A model generated the notes under the pieces. The model did not search any database and had not been told where the DNA came from. It worked only from the letters and a program-made list of their open reading frames with translations. A program made the position numbers and the translations under genes. A stretch of 33,444 bases of DNA from Phallusia fumigata (taxonomy: Eukaryota > Chordata > Ascidiacea > Phlebobranchia > Ascidiidae): the NCBI GenBank assembly GCA_008931825.1, contig QXVZ01003957.1, positions 1 to 33,444 of the forward strand. The letters run 5' to 3'. Shown here one piece after another: positions 21,587 to 31,990 of this stretch; position 1 is the stretch's first letter; each line of letters opens with the position of its first letter.

Positions 21587-23869
21587 GTAAGTGGGACTCG
21601 TCAGATAAGTGGCTAGAAATAGTTTGTTGATTTTTCGAAAGTTAGGAAGAGATTATAAACATCGCCGAGTTAACGCAAGCAGATTTGTGTTCAATTCTTT
21701 ACAACATTGCAAAAACCCAGAGAGTTAAGAAACGCCCAAGATCGCAGCTAAAAGTGATGGCTTCAAATAAACATTAGGTTTGGTCTCAATCTTGATGTGT
21801 TGTATATACAGTTTTTGATAAAAATGCCATGGTTTTACATGGTGTTTTGAGGGCCACATAAAATAAGATCGAAGGCTCCACACATTGACATTGGTATTCT
21901 ACTATGACCTCGCAGATTTAAGCGATTGTAATCCAAAGGGTTTAAAGGTTACAAGAAACCATTTTGTGTATTATTCGAGCTTGCAAACTAAAAAATATTT
22001 TGCGGGATTTAGGAGTTCAGACGAAACAACATCAAGTGAGAAATGCAAAAGAATTAGGGCAGGTCTTAAAAGAAACAGGATTGGTAGATGGAGCAATCGG
22101 CTGAATAGGTCTTGAGAAGACAGGCTTTTTGTTTGAAGTTGCTCTCACAAAATAGTTAGAGCCACAAAGTTTTTTATATATTTATTGGATAAAAGTTTTG
22201 CTAGTTACTGCGTGGGTATTATGTGCTGAAAAACATTAAAATAGACTTTTTGTGAGTTGGAGTTTGGTAGTTTAACATGAGCTGAGGGTAGAAAAAACCT
22301 TCGAAGTGCACAACCGAGAAGCAATAAAGAAAATTTATAGTTTTTTGTAACAAGACAGCAAAAACATTGTTGGGGTTTAATTTTGTTTTGCCTCGAATCT
22401 CCTAAACAGTTTTCCTGCCAAGAATTTGATAACTTTCATGTGCTGAGCAGATATAAGATAAAATCGAAAACCATAAAATGTTCAGAATGTCAAAAACCCG
22501 CAAAATTATAACGGTAACCCGCTAATATCTGCAAACTAATGCACCATGGCCATTAGATAACGTTATCATCACAGGTCCTCTTGAAACATGTTTAACATCA
22601 TAATTTCCAACACAAGTACTACAAGATATTGTTTTTTAGGCCAATATATAGTTCTACGTGAAAATTGTGGGAATTTAACAGGTGTGGAATTATTATATAC
22701 TGTTGTTTGAACATAACTTCAAGGGACCAAAGCAGTTTTTTGATTGTCGTATTTTTTTGCAGAAATTCACTTCGTCATTATTTTTACTCCTCAACGCGAT
22801 TTACATTGTTCGGATTGTAGAAGGATCATCTGCTGTCAAACTTACGGCAGACCCAAGGTATTAAGATTTATGATGAGGCATGAGATTTTAAAACGCAAAG
22901 CTTTGACCAAACAGTTTAATTTTTCCTTGATTAAGTGATTCGCTGAATTGTATAAAATGGAATTTCCCTGTGAACTACGTGTGTGTTTTTAAATGTCTGT
23001 GGCCTTACTGAAAGGTTAACTTCAAGCGGTGAGAATGATTTAATTACACAAACTATGCGAAAGTAGTAGTTTTTACGCAAAAATCACTTAAGTTTGATGT
23101 TTGGCCAGAATGACTTTCAGAAGGCCAATTCTGCTTGCCAAAAAACGCACATCATACATTATAGGACAACAAAGTTGGGAATCAAACCTTGTAACACAAA
23201 TTCATGCAAAAAGCTGGAAAAATATATTATTTCAAGGCATGTGTAGTTTTCAGTTGTAATGCCACACTAGACTGGTCCCAAAATGGTGCATGAAAATTAC
23301 CATTTCAACCCTTTGGAAAAGTTTTAATCCTGTCGAAAATGCGTTGACATGCATATAACGGGACAATTTGCAATTGCTTTACCTGTACGACACTTTGCCA
23401 TTTCTAGACCAGCGAATGTTTGGTTAGTTACTGCTGCCTGAAATTTTGAATTCGTAAAGTGTTCAAATTCTTATTGCAATCCTTTCGACAATCGCTGTTG
23501 TCATCATCAGTGCATAATCAAAACGTTTGCAATAAAATGTATTTACTACTCACTTATACATATTTACCGTCTCTTTCAACATTACAACTTTTCTTTGACA
23601 GATGCACAGTGGTCAGTAGCCAAGAAATTATCGAAATTGGATTCGCCCGGTGGAAGAACGGCTTCGTGATCTGTCCTTTCGTCGACGTGGTTCCCATTGC
23701 AATATGCTTACCTCGATGCCAGGACCCCCTAACTGGCGAATTGATGAAACGGCGCTACCGAGCGGTCGAAGTCACGTACACCTTGAACTTAACGCGGTAC
23801 GACGGGACTTGGGGACTTTACGAAGTTCCAGTGTCTTGTGTTTGCGCGAAAAAACAGCGACGCTCGTAA
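21566..23869 (+). CDS. Secreted IL-17-like cysteine-knot cytokine, three exons, 127 residues
   Basis: Exons 21566-21586, 22763-22857 and 23602-23869 join in phases 0 and 2 with GT-AG borders and end at TAA. Residues 1-28 look like a signal peptide (MTTTQFMKF, then SLFLLLNAIYIVRIV). The mature part has six cysteines at 40, 63, 74, 78, 118 and 120. The pattern VVPIAICLPRC followed by DGTWGLYEVPVSCVCA matches the Cys-x3-Cys and Cys-x-Cys pairs and the VPVxCxC ending of IL-17 family proteins, and there is one N-glycosylation site, NLT at 101. By family knowledge IL-17 proteins are secreted dimers acting on IL-17 receptors; ascidians are known to have several. The C-terminal KKQRRS is basic. Other cystine-knot ligands with a CxC end are the alternative. 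The gene model is well supported; the family name less so. Confidence 0.7.
23497..23545. repeat. Copy of dispersed AAACGTTTGCAATAAA repeat with inverted partner
   Basis: GACAATCGCTGTTGTCATCA here is nearly the reverse complement of GTGATAACAACAGCGATTGTC at 30893-30913, and both are followed by AAACGTTTGCAAT. It ends about 55 bases before exon 3 of the cytokine-like gene. Confidence 0.4.
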
Positions 23870-24431
23870 CTTCACTTAGTTCTTCTGCCACACACGTACC
23901 ACTGATCTTATTTTTCACCTCTTAAGAGTTTATGACGTCATTGCTTCCACTTGTGACGCCAGAAAGTGGAGGAAACTCGATGGGTGCTTAATATATTATC
24001 AGCTGTACGTTTGAATCACGCTTGCATACGTTTAATTGTTCCCTATTTATTTCTTCGAGAGCATTGTCGATTGTTTTTTCTTTTAACATCCGTGTTGCAC
24101 TAATCTATGGCCGCCGTTAGAATATATGTTCGAAATTGTGCTCCCTTTCTCAGATATTTATGTCCGAAAACTTGATCCATGTTTCGTTGAAATATATTTA
24201 TCGCTGCAAATGGGTCGTTTTGCCTCCTATATCACTGTTCAGGCATCATCTGAAGGGCCTGTTTACTAAAAACTGGTCGATATATTGGCAAGGAAAGTTT
24301 GAGCAACCGTTTCGTGAGAGCCTGAGATATCTTCTGCCTCTAGCGTTGCTAATTTCGTGGGAGAGATCTTTATCAAACCAACGGTTGCTTTTACAAGGGG
24401 AAATTTAGCGAAATTTTCCACAAATAATAAA
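23870..24431 (+). terminator. Probable 3' untranslated region with poly(A) signal
   Basis: The first AATAAA after the cytokine stop codon is at 24426-24431, giving a 3' untranslated region of about 560 bases. An open frame from ATG 24148 to TAG at 24406-24408, preceded by an acceptor-like CCCTTTCTCAG, lies inside it; I see no family resemblance and treat it as untranslated. Confidence 0.4.
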
Positions 24432-25271
24432 CAAGAAGAGCAACTGTATTTCCCCCAAAGATCGAATATCTGATAGCCGTTGAATTGACACTTTTACCGT
24501 TTAGTAAGCATAAGCTATCCGGCTTGGTAATGACTTGTGGTTTTCGTAATTCACCGTGACTGGATTTGAACCAAAACCGAAACCAAATTACTAACGTTCG
24601 GTCTAACACTGTAAAATCTTCGTTTATTTGAGTAGAATTTGGTCCAACGCCAGTATTGGATACGTTTAATGAGCAATTCGTAGCAGTGTAATTATAACAT
24701 TAAGCACAACAATATTACCAGATTTCTTAAACTTTTTTAAGAATATTTGAATCTCGTTCCGATAAAAACAAACATGTGTTAGAAATATTTGCTCATTTGC
24801 GCCACCCCACGATAATAATTATGCAATTTCATATCCGCATACGACAGGATTGAGTAAAACAATAATTTTTGGAATACCACTGCGTCCTACGCCACCAAGC
24901 GAGCAAAGTTCTACGCCTAAACATCCGCATAAGTCAGTAATGAGTAATGCAGTGGCTAGAAAATGGCTTAATGGCACCACCACGTGATTACAACATATTC
25001 CAAATGGTTGCTAGACTCTTATCCCAAACATCATCGCGTTTTATGTTACCAGTTCTGCAGGGGCATGAAATAAAACTATGGCCGAATTACATGTGCTAAA
25101 GAATGTTTTTTGGCAGTTACAATTCTCTTCCAACTTCCATAATTTTGAATCTATGCAACAGCAACATGAAAACTACAAGCCTTATAGTTTGCAAATATTA
25201 AACAAAATGCCGTTTATTTGTTAAGAGCGCTTGACTGACTGCACACTTGACCTTGTTTTTAAAAGCAACAG

Positions 25272-25341
25272 CCAATCAAATCGATGCATTGAAACACGTG
25301 GTGCTGCAGGGTCCAATCACAGCAGCAACATGCGACACGTG
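25272..25341 (+). promoter_or_regulatory. Duplicated CCAAT plus CACGTG module
   Basis: CCAATCA at 25272 and 25313 and CACGTG at 25295 and 25336 form two modules with the same 23-base internal offset and a 41-base period. CCAAT is the NF-Y site and CACGTG the E-box bound by bHLH factors. No gene start is proven downstream, although a small cysteine-rich frame begins at 25391. Confidence 0.4.
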
Positions 25342-25390
25342 ATTTTTTGGCATGAAATATTGATAAGGCTACAAATTGAATGGCGCAGTC

Positions 25391-25462
25391 ATGGGGTGTA
25401 CAACAGGTAGTTGTCGGTCATGCAATATTAATCTTTGTTTTAAAACAGAGTGCCTTGAATAG
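25391..25462 (+). CDS. Very small cysteine-rich open frame, doubtful
   Basis: An ATG opens 23 codons with cysteines at 3, 8, 11, 16 and 21 (MGCTTGSCRSC at the start) and a TAG stop. It starts 50 bases after the CCAAT/CACGTG pair. Cysteine density recalls metallothioneins, but it is shorter than known ascidian ones and lacks repeated CxC. It may be chance. Confidence 0.12.
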   Translation: MGCTTGSCRSCNINLCFKTECLE

Positions 25463-25578
25463 CTGCATCAGGAACATGCCATTAAACCTGGTCTTCAAAA
25501 TTGGTCCAACTTCAAAGACTAGTGTTTTCATCCAAGATTACAGTTTGGTCAAAATGTATGTTTAAATGATTTTTTTGT

Positions 25579-25603
25579 GTTGTTGTTGTTGTTGTTGTTG
25601 TTG
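25579..25603. repeat. GTT trinucleotide microsatellite
   Basis: Eight perfect GTT units plus one G, in an otherwise unremarkable non-coding region. Confidence 0.9.
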
Positions 25604-26192
25604 CAAAGCTTGTGATCAACTTCAGGTTTAGTGGACAAGCGTTTTAACAACTTATGCTCAGTTGGGTATATTTTGTCGAGAGTAAATTGAGCTAGTATAC
25701 ATTGCAGCTTTACCACCATTTTCCAAGTGTCTTTTCACTTCGGAAACAACTGGCCAGAAGCCAGTGGCCACTCTCTAAACACTCGTAAACCCCAAAGGAA
25801 GCGTATGTTTCCTCACAAACAGCATAACCAGGATGTAAGTTAAATATAGAAGACTTCAGCAGTCCACATTTTTCGCACGAGAAGCATCGATCAGCCTCAC
25901 TGTTACGTCATAGATTGATCGTGACGCCCCTTCAATGACTTCCCGCCAAAGCGAGGCATGACAGGAAAAGTTTCGTAGCAGTTACCAGCACTTTCAAGCT
26001 ATAGCAGCATGAGGAACTGAAGGTAAACGAGCCTGTCAATGAGGAAGTATGGAAAGTCAGAATCACGTGGTATACGTTGGGAAGATTGATTTAGGTGTGA
26101 GTGCATGACCGGTGGTTTGTCGTTAACCATTTTTTTGTAGTATTTGTAGCAGAATAGTAGCAACATCATCGAACCGAACTTTCTTTTTATCC

Positions 26193-26771
26193 CTCGAAGT
26201 TTGCTACATCCTTTCGTACCTGAGTTTTGAGGAACTATTTGTAAATTGAGTGGTGTAGTATGTAAGGTTTGTTTAATAGATTACCTATGCATTTTTAGGA
26301 AGTAATTTTAACGCAAAAGTGAAACGTTTTGGGTCCAGTGAGTCCAGTTCAGTTTCTCTAATTGGTTTGTGTGACACAATCAAAACTTATAACAACAAAA
26401 TGCTATTAAGTTTGTTGAGTTTATTTCCCCAATGACAAAGACCACAGCGGCGAAACGCTGAAAATACAAAAAATCAACCGCNCTCTAAGCTTGCTAAATC
26501 CTTCGGTACCCGAGTTTTAGGGAACTATTTGTAAATTGAGTGGTGTAGTATGTAAGGTTTGTTTATTAGATTACCTATGCATTTTTAGGAAGTAATTTTA
26601 ACGCAAAAGTGAAACGTTTTGGGCCCGGTGAGTTCAGTTCAGTTTTTCTATTTGGTTTGTGTGACACAATCAAAACTTATAACAACGAAATTCTGTTAAG
26701 TTTGTTGAGTTTATTTCCCCAATGACAAAGACCACAGCGGCGAAACGCTGAAAATACAAAAAATCAACCGC
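26193..26771. repeat. 289-bp duplication around a single N, a few percent diverged
   Basis: Copies 26193-26481 and 26483-26771 flank the N at 26482. Differences are scattered substitutions plus one small length change near the start, as expected for two alleles. Each copy ends with AGCGGCGAAACGCT, a short hairpin. Confidence 0.85.
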
Positions 26772-27557
26772 TATTTATGGCCTTGATTGTGACAATGTAA
26801 ACGGTTAAGGCTTAAGGTTAACACAATTTAATGAGTTTTTAACCGTAATATACGCCTTAGCAATCATGCTGCTGCACACACTTCCTAAACCGTTGCCAGC
26901 TTTCTGTCTGGGCTTGAATAAAAAAACAACCTTTGAACAGGAACACGGCAACTGCATGGCGTTGTGTCAGCCGTTTATTGCCAATTTCTCGCAAAGAAAA
27001 CGGCACAAGTCATTGGGCCAATGCGTTTGCGTTTAGAGCAGGCTTGTCAGGAAACGTCGAGTTAAGTAGGGGTTGTAAAACTTTCTTATTTAAGCATTAA
27101 AACAAACTTACAATCAAGTATTAGTCAGGTAAGAAGATAAATTCTACTTTAAAACAATAGTAAAAGCTACACCTCTGTTGAAAATATCTTATTAAGGAAC
27201 TAAGCGTTTCCTAAGCTGCTGATATGCCTGCTAGTTGTGGAGATAGGGGTGAAATTTCCATTCAGTTCAACTCCCTCAAATACATGGATACCTGTAGACA
27301 TATTCTCATTCCTCTTGTTGGTTTTGTCTGGTGGATGTCGGAGACATGTACACACATGTAGTTGCAGAAGATTGGTAATTTGATAGATACAGGTTTATGA
27401 GATTAGTGTAGCAGGGCAAGTGGAGTACACATCGGAATGTCCATGCCTGTTGTATTACCGGCTTCGTGTATTTACTAAGGCGAGGTTATTAGCTTCGATG
27501 AATATTTTACGCATTAAGTTTTGTGGCATCCTGTTCTGAATTCCTCTTTCCGTTTAT

Positions 27558-27650
27558 AGCCCCGCCTTTCATGACAAACGACATGCAAATACGTCATTTC
27601 TCCAGTGACGTGGGCAAGGCCACGAGTTCTACGTGGGTTTTTCGTTTTTT
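27558..27650 (+). promoter_or_regulatory. Octamer, CRE-like and GC-box cluster
   Basis: CCCCGCC at about 27560, the octamer ATGCAAAT at 27583-27590, TACGTCA directly after it, TGACGTGG at 27606 and a TTTTATAG near 27647 fall within 90 bases. These are consensus sites for Sp-type, POU and CREB/ATF factors. The order resembles a compact promoter, but no transcript start can be shown. Confidence 0.3.
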
Positions 27651-28666
27651 ATAGCACCTGCACTTTGAAACATCGTCGATAGTAGCTACAGTGGTTAGTT
27701 TTAAATTGCTGGTTGTTCTTTCAAGAACTCTTACCGTGGAAAACTACTGTGACGCAACAGTCAATAACAAAGACTTGACGGCTGTAAACACTTTCAAGTG
27801 TCTGTCAATGGGCATTGTTTACGGAACTAGGTCACACTTGTCACTTTGAGTAGCAAGCTTGGTGGCCAGTTGAAAAACTTCGTCTGGCTGTTTAAGAAGG
27901 TTTAGAAGGAATTCCGAATATGTCTTTTCTGCTGGTTGATGGGAGTTGTTGTGTTTACTGTTGATTGATGTGACTTTTAGCTGCGTGATAGTTCAACTGT
28001 GTACACTTCGTTTGTGGTGTAGTTTCGTGTTTGAAGTAATTATTTGGGAGATGTATTTTAGTTTTGTTGTCAAAAACTTGATGGACTTTACACCGCTGGA
28101 AAATTTTCACACGGTTGTTGTTAGCTTCGAATGGAGTAGTATGTTTTTTAAAGCCAAGCTAGCTCATCAAGTTTCTGGATTTGGTCAACACGATATCTTT
28201 GTTGGATTAGCCAAGTGTAAAAGTGTTTACTTTTTCAAAACGAAAGTTTTTACACCACACTTGCATTGATGTTTAAAGAGCTGACAATGTAAACACGTAA
28301 GTTTAGTGCCAAGGGTTTTACAGTCAGGAAGAAGAAATTTGTTTTTCAAACCCTTAGTGAAGTTTAGCTGCCATTAAACTTCACTCGTTGATTGTCGGCT
28401 ATGTGGTTTCCACCCTCATAGCTGTACATAATACAAGCAATGGTAAGAACTATCCCTGAATGTCCAGCCATTCATATAGTCAAATGTGTTTGATTGATGC
28501 TTGCTTTCCCTTGGCGTCCGCAGTGTCAAATCCGCCTCGGTAGAGAATGTAACAGGTCACAGTTGGTTGGTGCCAGTCTTCACGGTCTGTCAGCGGTCCC
28601 TCGTAAGTCAGCATGACGCCACAGCAGGCGAAGTTTCAGCTTGTCCCTGCCTGTGTAAAGTTCTCG

Positions 28667-28769
28667 GTCTGTTTAGTGTTGATCAGAAGCCAGGCTTCAG
28701 TCTGTTTATAGTGTTGAACAAAAGCCAGGTTTCAGTATATGTAGATTGGTTATCAGAAGCATAGTTCCT
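28667..28769. repeat. Three imperfect tandem repeats of 33-35 bp
   Basis: Units start at 28667, 28700 and 28735 with GTCTGTTTAG, GTCTGTTTAT and GTATATGTAG. Each has a form of ATCAGAAGCCAGGCTTCA near its end. The third is most diverged. Not coding as far as I can see. Confidence 0.65.
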
Positions 28770-30263
28770 GTCTGTTTTGCTTTAAAACTGAAGAACAGAC
28801 CGGTTGTTTTGGGTTGTTATTGTTCACAACTGGCTTGTTGTGATGTAACAACATGATTTGTCAATTGGGTGATAAAAAGAAGTCCTGGAAAGTAGTTTTG
28901 TTTCTCTGGCCATAAACTGTAGCCACTCAGCTCAGCAGCATGGCGACTTGAAACAATCCAGCTGTTTGTATTGTGCGACAATTCAGGAAAAGTTGTTCTG
29001 AGTGCAAAAGTGGGTTAGTGTTACATCTGCGCGTTCCAGATCTCTTTGCGCTGTCTGGTCACCGTGTCCATTCTAAAATAATTGTTTTCATCAATTTATC
29101 GATTAGTTTGAACCAAACGAATCGGAAATAACTTTGAGCCGTCGAAGTGTAGACATCCACCGCCAACTTATACTATTTGCTTTGGTCTGTGCGTCAGGCG
29201 ACAGTGTTTAAATACAGTTCTTTTTTAAGTCGGCAAAGACGTATATTTGCGCATATCACCACTTTATAAGCGAAAATCTATAGACAACCCCACAAAGCTT
29301 CTGGAAAGCGAGGAGACAGGCCAAAACGTGAATTATTATTCTCGTGACCGCCCGAAGCGATAACTTCACTGCAAACGTCGCTCTGTCTGATATCACAGTT
29401 TTATTTGTCGTTTCCAGTAGATAAGTGCCAGAGAAACTTGGGTGCTGTTGCCTGCATGCAAATTGTAAACAGTTGGTCATGTCGAGTTAAACTGCCAGTG
29501 GATGTTACTTTGCATACACACAGTGAACAGGAATTTCCCTTCACACCTGGTTAAAGTGCATTTGTAGATTAGCGGCTCTTTACTTTTTAAGTGTATCAGA
29601 AGCAGTACGGTTCAATACCTAGTTACTTCTAAAAAGATTGAAAAACAGCGCTTTTAGAGTCAAAACCAATATAGCCATGCAATGTTTGTCCTATTAATAT
29701 CAACAAACGTTTTAAGCGATGAAACTCACAATAACTTGTTGCAGAAAGCTCGTGTTCATATGTCAGTTTTTATTCGTGAATCCAAAGGGGTAACACGATA
29801 CCTTTAGTTGAACAACGAACCCTAATCAGCCTATTAATTTCGGTACCTTTATTTCTTTGTTATTCTTACATAGCCCGTCATCCCGGTGATTCTCAAAGTT
29901 CTATTCATGTATTGTTTTCTCTCGCGCTACTGTTCGTTTACCACTTTTTGAAAGGAATCAGTTACTTGCTTTCAAGGCTGGCTGGACTACTGGTTTCTAA
30001 CGTTAGCTTCCTGATATAGAAACGGAGAGTCGGTTTCGTCCAGTTTGCTTTGGAGAGTGCAGCTTGTTTAGACAGGCATTGATGAAGTTGTAGTAGATTG
30101 AGATGGGTGTTTTACCAGTCAGGTGCCACCAAGGGGCAAGTTATTATCGAAGTACATCGCCTATGTCAGGGAGAGTGCTTAAAACTGGTGGACATCATAG
30201 GCATGTGTCCACACCAAGTGTCTTTTCGTAGCAGGATTTGCGCAGTTGAAGATTTCGTCACAG

Positions 30264-30311
30264 CTATACGTGGGTTAATTGCAAGATCTATACGTGGGTT
30301 AATTGCAAGAG
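30264..30311. repeat. Two tandem copies of a 24-bp unit
   Basis: The unit CTATACGTGGGTTAATTGCA plus AGAT/AGAG is repeated back to back with one mismatch. Confidence 0.9.
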
Positions 30312-31096
30312 CTTTGATGCATTCAGCAGCATACTTGACATGAACTAAAATTGGTAGAAACGCTAAGCTTCATTTGCCAGTTTTGAGAGAAATTAAAACG
30401 AATGACTGCACGAAGGTTGCTTGGAAACACTCTTCAAACATCAGTACAACAAACCGTTTATGACCCAGTGAGCTTGAGACATGAAACACACGTCATCAAT
30501 TAAAACCGCTGCCTTTGTGACGCCGACGAGTGATAACGTGACGTGATATTGATCTTTGTTACGTCGCCACCTGTTTTTGCAAGCTAATCAATCTAACAGT
30601 GCGCTTTATTGATTACAAGGTCCAAGACCGACGGGTATAATACTGCAGTCTCACGTAGACAAACTGCCTTGCAGTTGCAGCCTTCGACAGTTTACTTATG
30701 CTTGAAAAGGTCTTATAGTCCTGCTGAGTCAGGCAAGATTAAAGCTTATTCATTGCGACGTTGAATGAGCATATATATCAATAAACAGCCCCGTTTCAAT
30801 GAACGTTTATGCCCAGAACACAAACTAAAAAAGTAGCTTACTTAGAAACGTAACTGCTAGAGAACTTGTATGTAGCAAATACATTTTGTTGCAGTGATAA
30901 CAACAGCGATTGTCAAAACGTTTGCAATGAAATGTTTTTAAGGTATGCAGGTTGTCTGTCAGTTATGTTTTTATGTGGACAGTTTTTATACATGCTGGAA
31001 ACACGTTGGCAGATGGGTGTTAACTCTTGCGCTGTTTAACAGTTATCTGAAGGTTTGTAAGCATTGCATTTACCAACTTTATTGTTTACTTTACAG

Positions 31097-31218
31097 ACGA
31101 TCCATTACTCGCAAATAAATTTCGTTTGTAAAGTCAATTCCAAAAGCTGAAGGAACCATAAGGACCTCCTCATTGTAAAAGAACGGTGAAATAGCAAAGG
31201 AAAAGCCCTCTACGTGAA
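31097..31218 (+). promoter_or_regulatory. 5' untranslated part of the first coding exon
   Basis: GTTTACTTTACAG ends at 31096, a strong 3' splice site 122 bases before the ATG at 31219. The ATG frame is closed upstream by TAG at 31192-31194, which fixes the start. An upstream non-coding exon or spliced-leader addition would explain the acceptor. Confidence 0.5.
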
Positions 31219-31990
31219 ATGAGGCTCACTGTGCCATGCGTTTTCCTTATCATGGCTTCAGGACTTATATCCTACACTATAATAGCGATTGTTTTCTCAA
31301 AGACAGAATACTACAAACGAAGGTGAACTTTACTCAAGGGCAAATTGTACGCACGACTAAGCACGCTTGAAGCGTGGTCAACCAGCAAATTTTGGTTAAC
31401 CAACCGTGACCACAGTTTCTGAAAAAAACAATGTTTTGGAGAAAAAAAATAAATTAGTTTAGTTGGCAGTAACGGTACTTTTTGATTGTTTAACGTGGTG
31501 TTGCTTAAACCACGGGTTGCGAGCAAATTTGGCTTATAACAAGACTAGGTCTCATGACAAACAAACGGACAAGACTTGGTTAATCAACTTTATATGGGTC
31601 ACATTCATTGTTAGAAAATTTTTTTTTTTCAATTTGTGTCCAGACCCTATGTATTTTGCTTATAAAACATAATCTAACAACATTTGCTATAGCGTAATTA
31701 ACTTTATATGGTTCGTAATCCATGTCAGAAACTGTTTTTTTTTGACCAGTTTGTGTTCGGAAGAAAAATAATAAGAGACGTAGTTTAACGTTATGTATCA
31801 TGCTTATAACACATGTACTGGTCCAGAGTTTGAAATGTTTGCTTATCTGAACTTTCTGTGTTTAACAGATTACGCTTTGATCCGTTATTGTACGGATACA
31901 TCAGCTCAAGGGAACCCAATAACTACCTCAGAGTACCAAGAAAACTGCTGGAGCGAATTTGCGACAAGGAACCTTGTTTGCAAAACAAAA
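31219..31990 (+). CDS. N-terminal two exons of a membrane-anchored or secreted protein, 3' end beyond the window
   Basis: Exon 31219-31322 (34 codons plus two bases, donor GTGAAC) joins exon 31869-31990 (acceptor TTTAACAG, donor GTAAGG) in phase, giving 75 residues and leaving in phase 1. Residues 5-25 form one hydrophobic segment (PCVFLIMASGLISYTIIAIVF) after a very short basic start, followed by the basic YYKRRLRF. This suits a type II Golgi-type anchor or an uncleaved signal. The second exon reads FDPLLYGYISSREP, then VPRKLLERICDKEPCLQNK, with two cysteines six apart. I do not recognise the family; Golgi glycosyl- or sulfotransferases have this layout, but nothing catalytic is visible. I found no third exon before the right edge. 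Confidence 0.55.
31581..31815. repeat. Diverged direct repeat of about 95-120 bp in the intron
   Basis: TAATCAACTTTATATGG at 31581 and TAATTAACTTTATATGG at 31695 begin two copies that continue through a long T run, TTTGTGTCC or TTTGTGTTC, and TTATGTATCATGCTTATAA or CTATGTATTTTGCTTATAA. It fills part of the intron between the two exons. Confidence 0.75.

Larger units (their letters stand above)
24432..31096. other. Stretch of 6.7 kb with no supported coding exon
   Basis: Open frames here either lack an ATG or are isolated. It contains two promoter-like clusters (25272-25341 and about 27558-27650), a GTT microsatellite, tandem repeats at 28667 and 30264, and one N-flanking haplotype duplication. 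It may hold distal regulatory DNA and non-coding first exons of the gene starting at 31219. Confidence 0.5.

Noticed and set aside
24148-24408. Open frame in the presumed 3' untranslated region, preceded by CCCTTTCTCAG
   Set aside because: Acceptor-like and followed by AATAAA, so tempting as a terminal exon, but no upstream exon fits and no family is visible.
27946-28269. Open frame of 107 codons, Phe/Val-rich
   Set aside because: It starts at TTG, and its hydrophobic composition follows from T-rich DNA; no splice support or homology visible.
28501-28764. Open frame of 87 codons
   Set aside because: It starts at TTG and overlaps the 33-35 bp tandem repeats, which explain its end.
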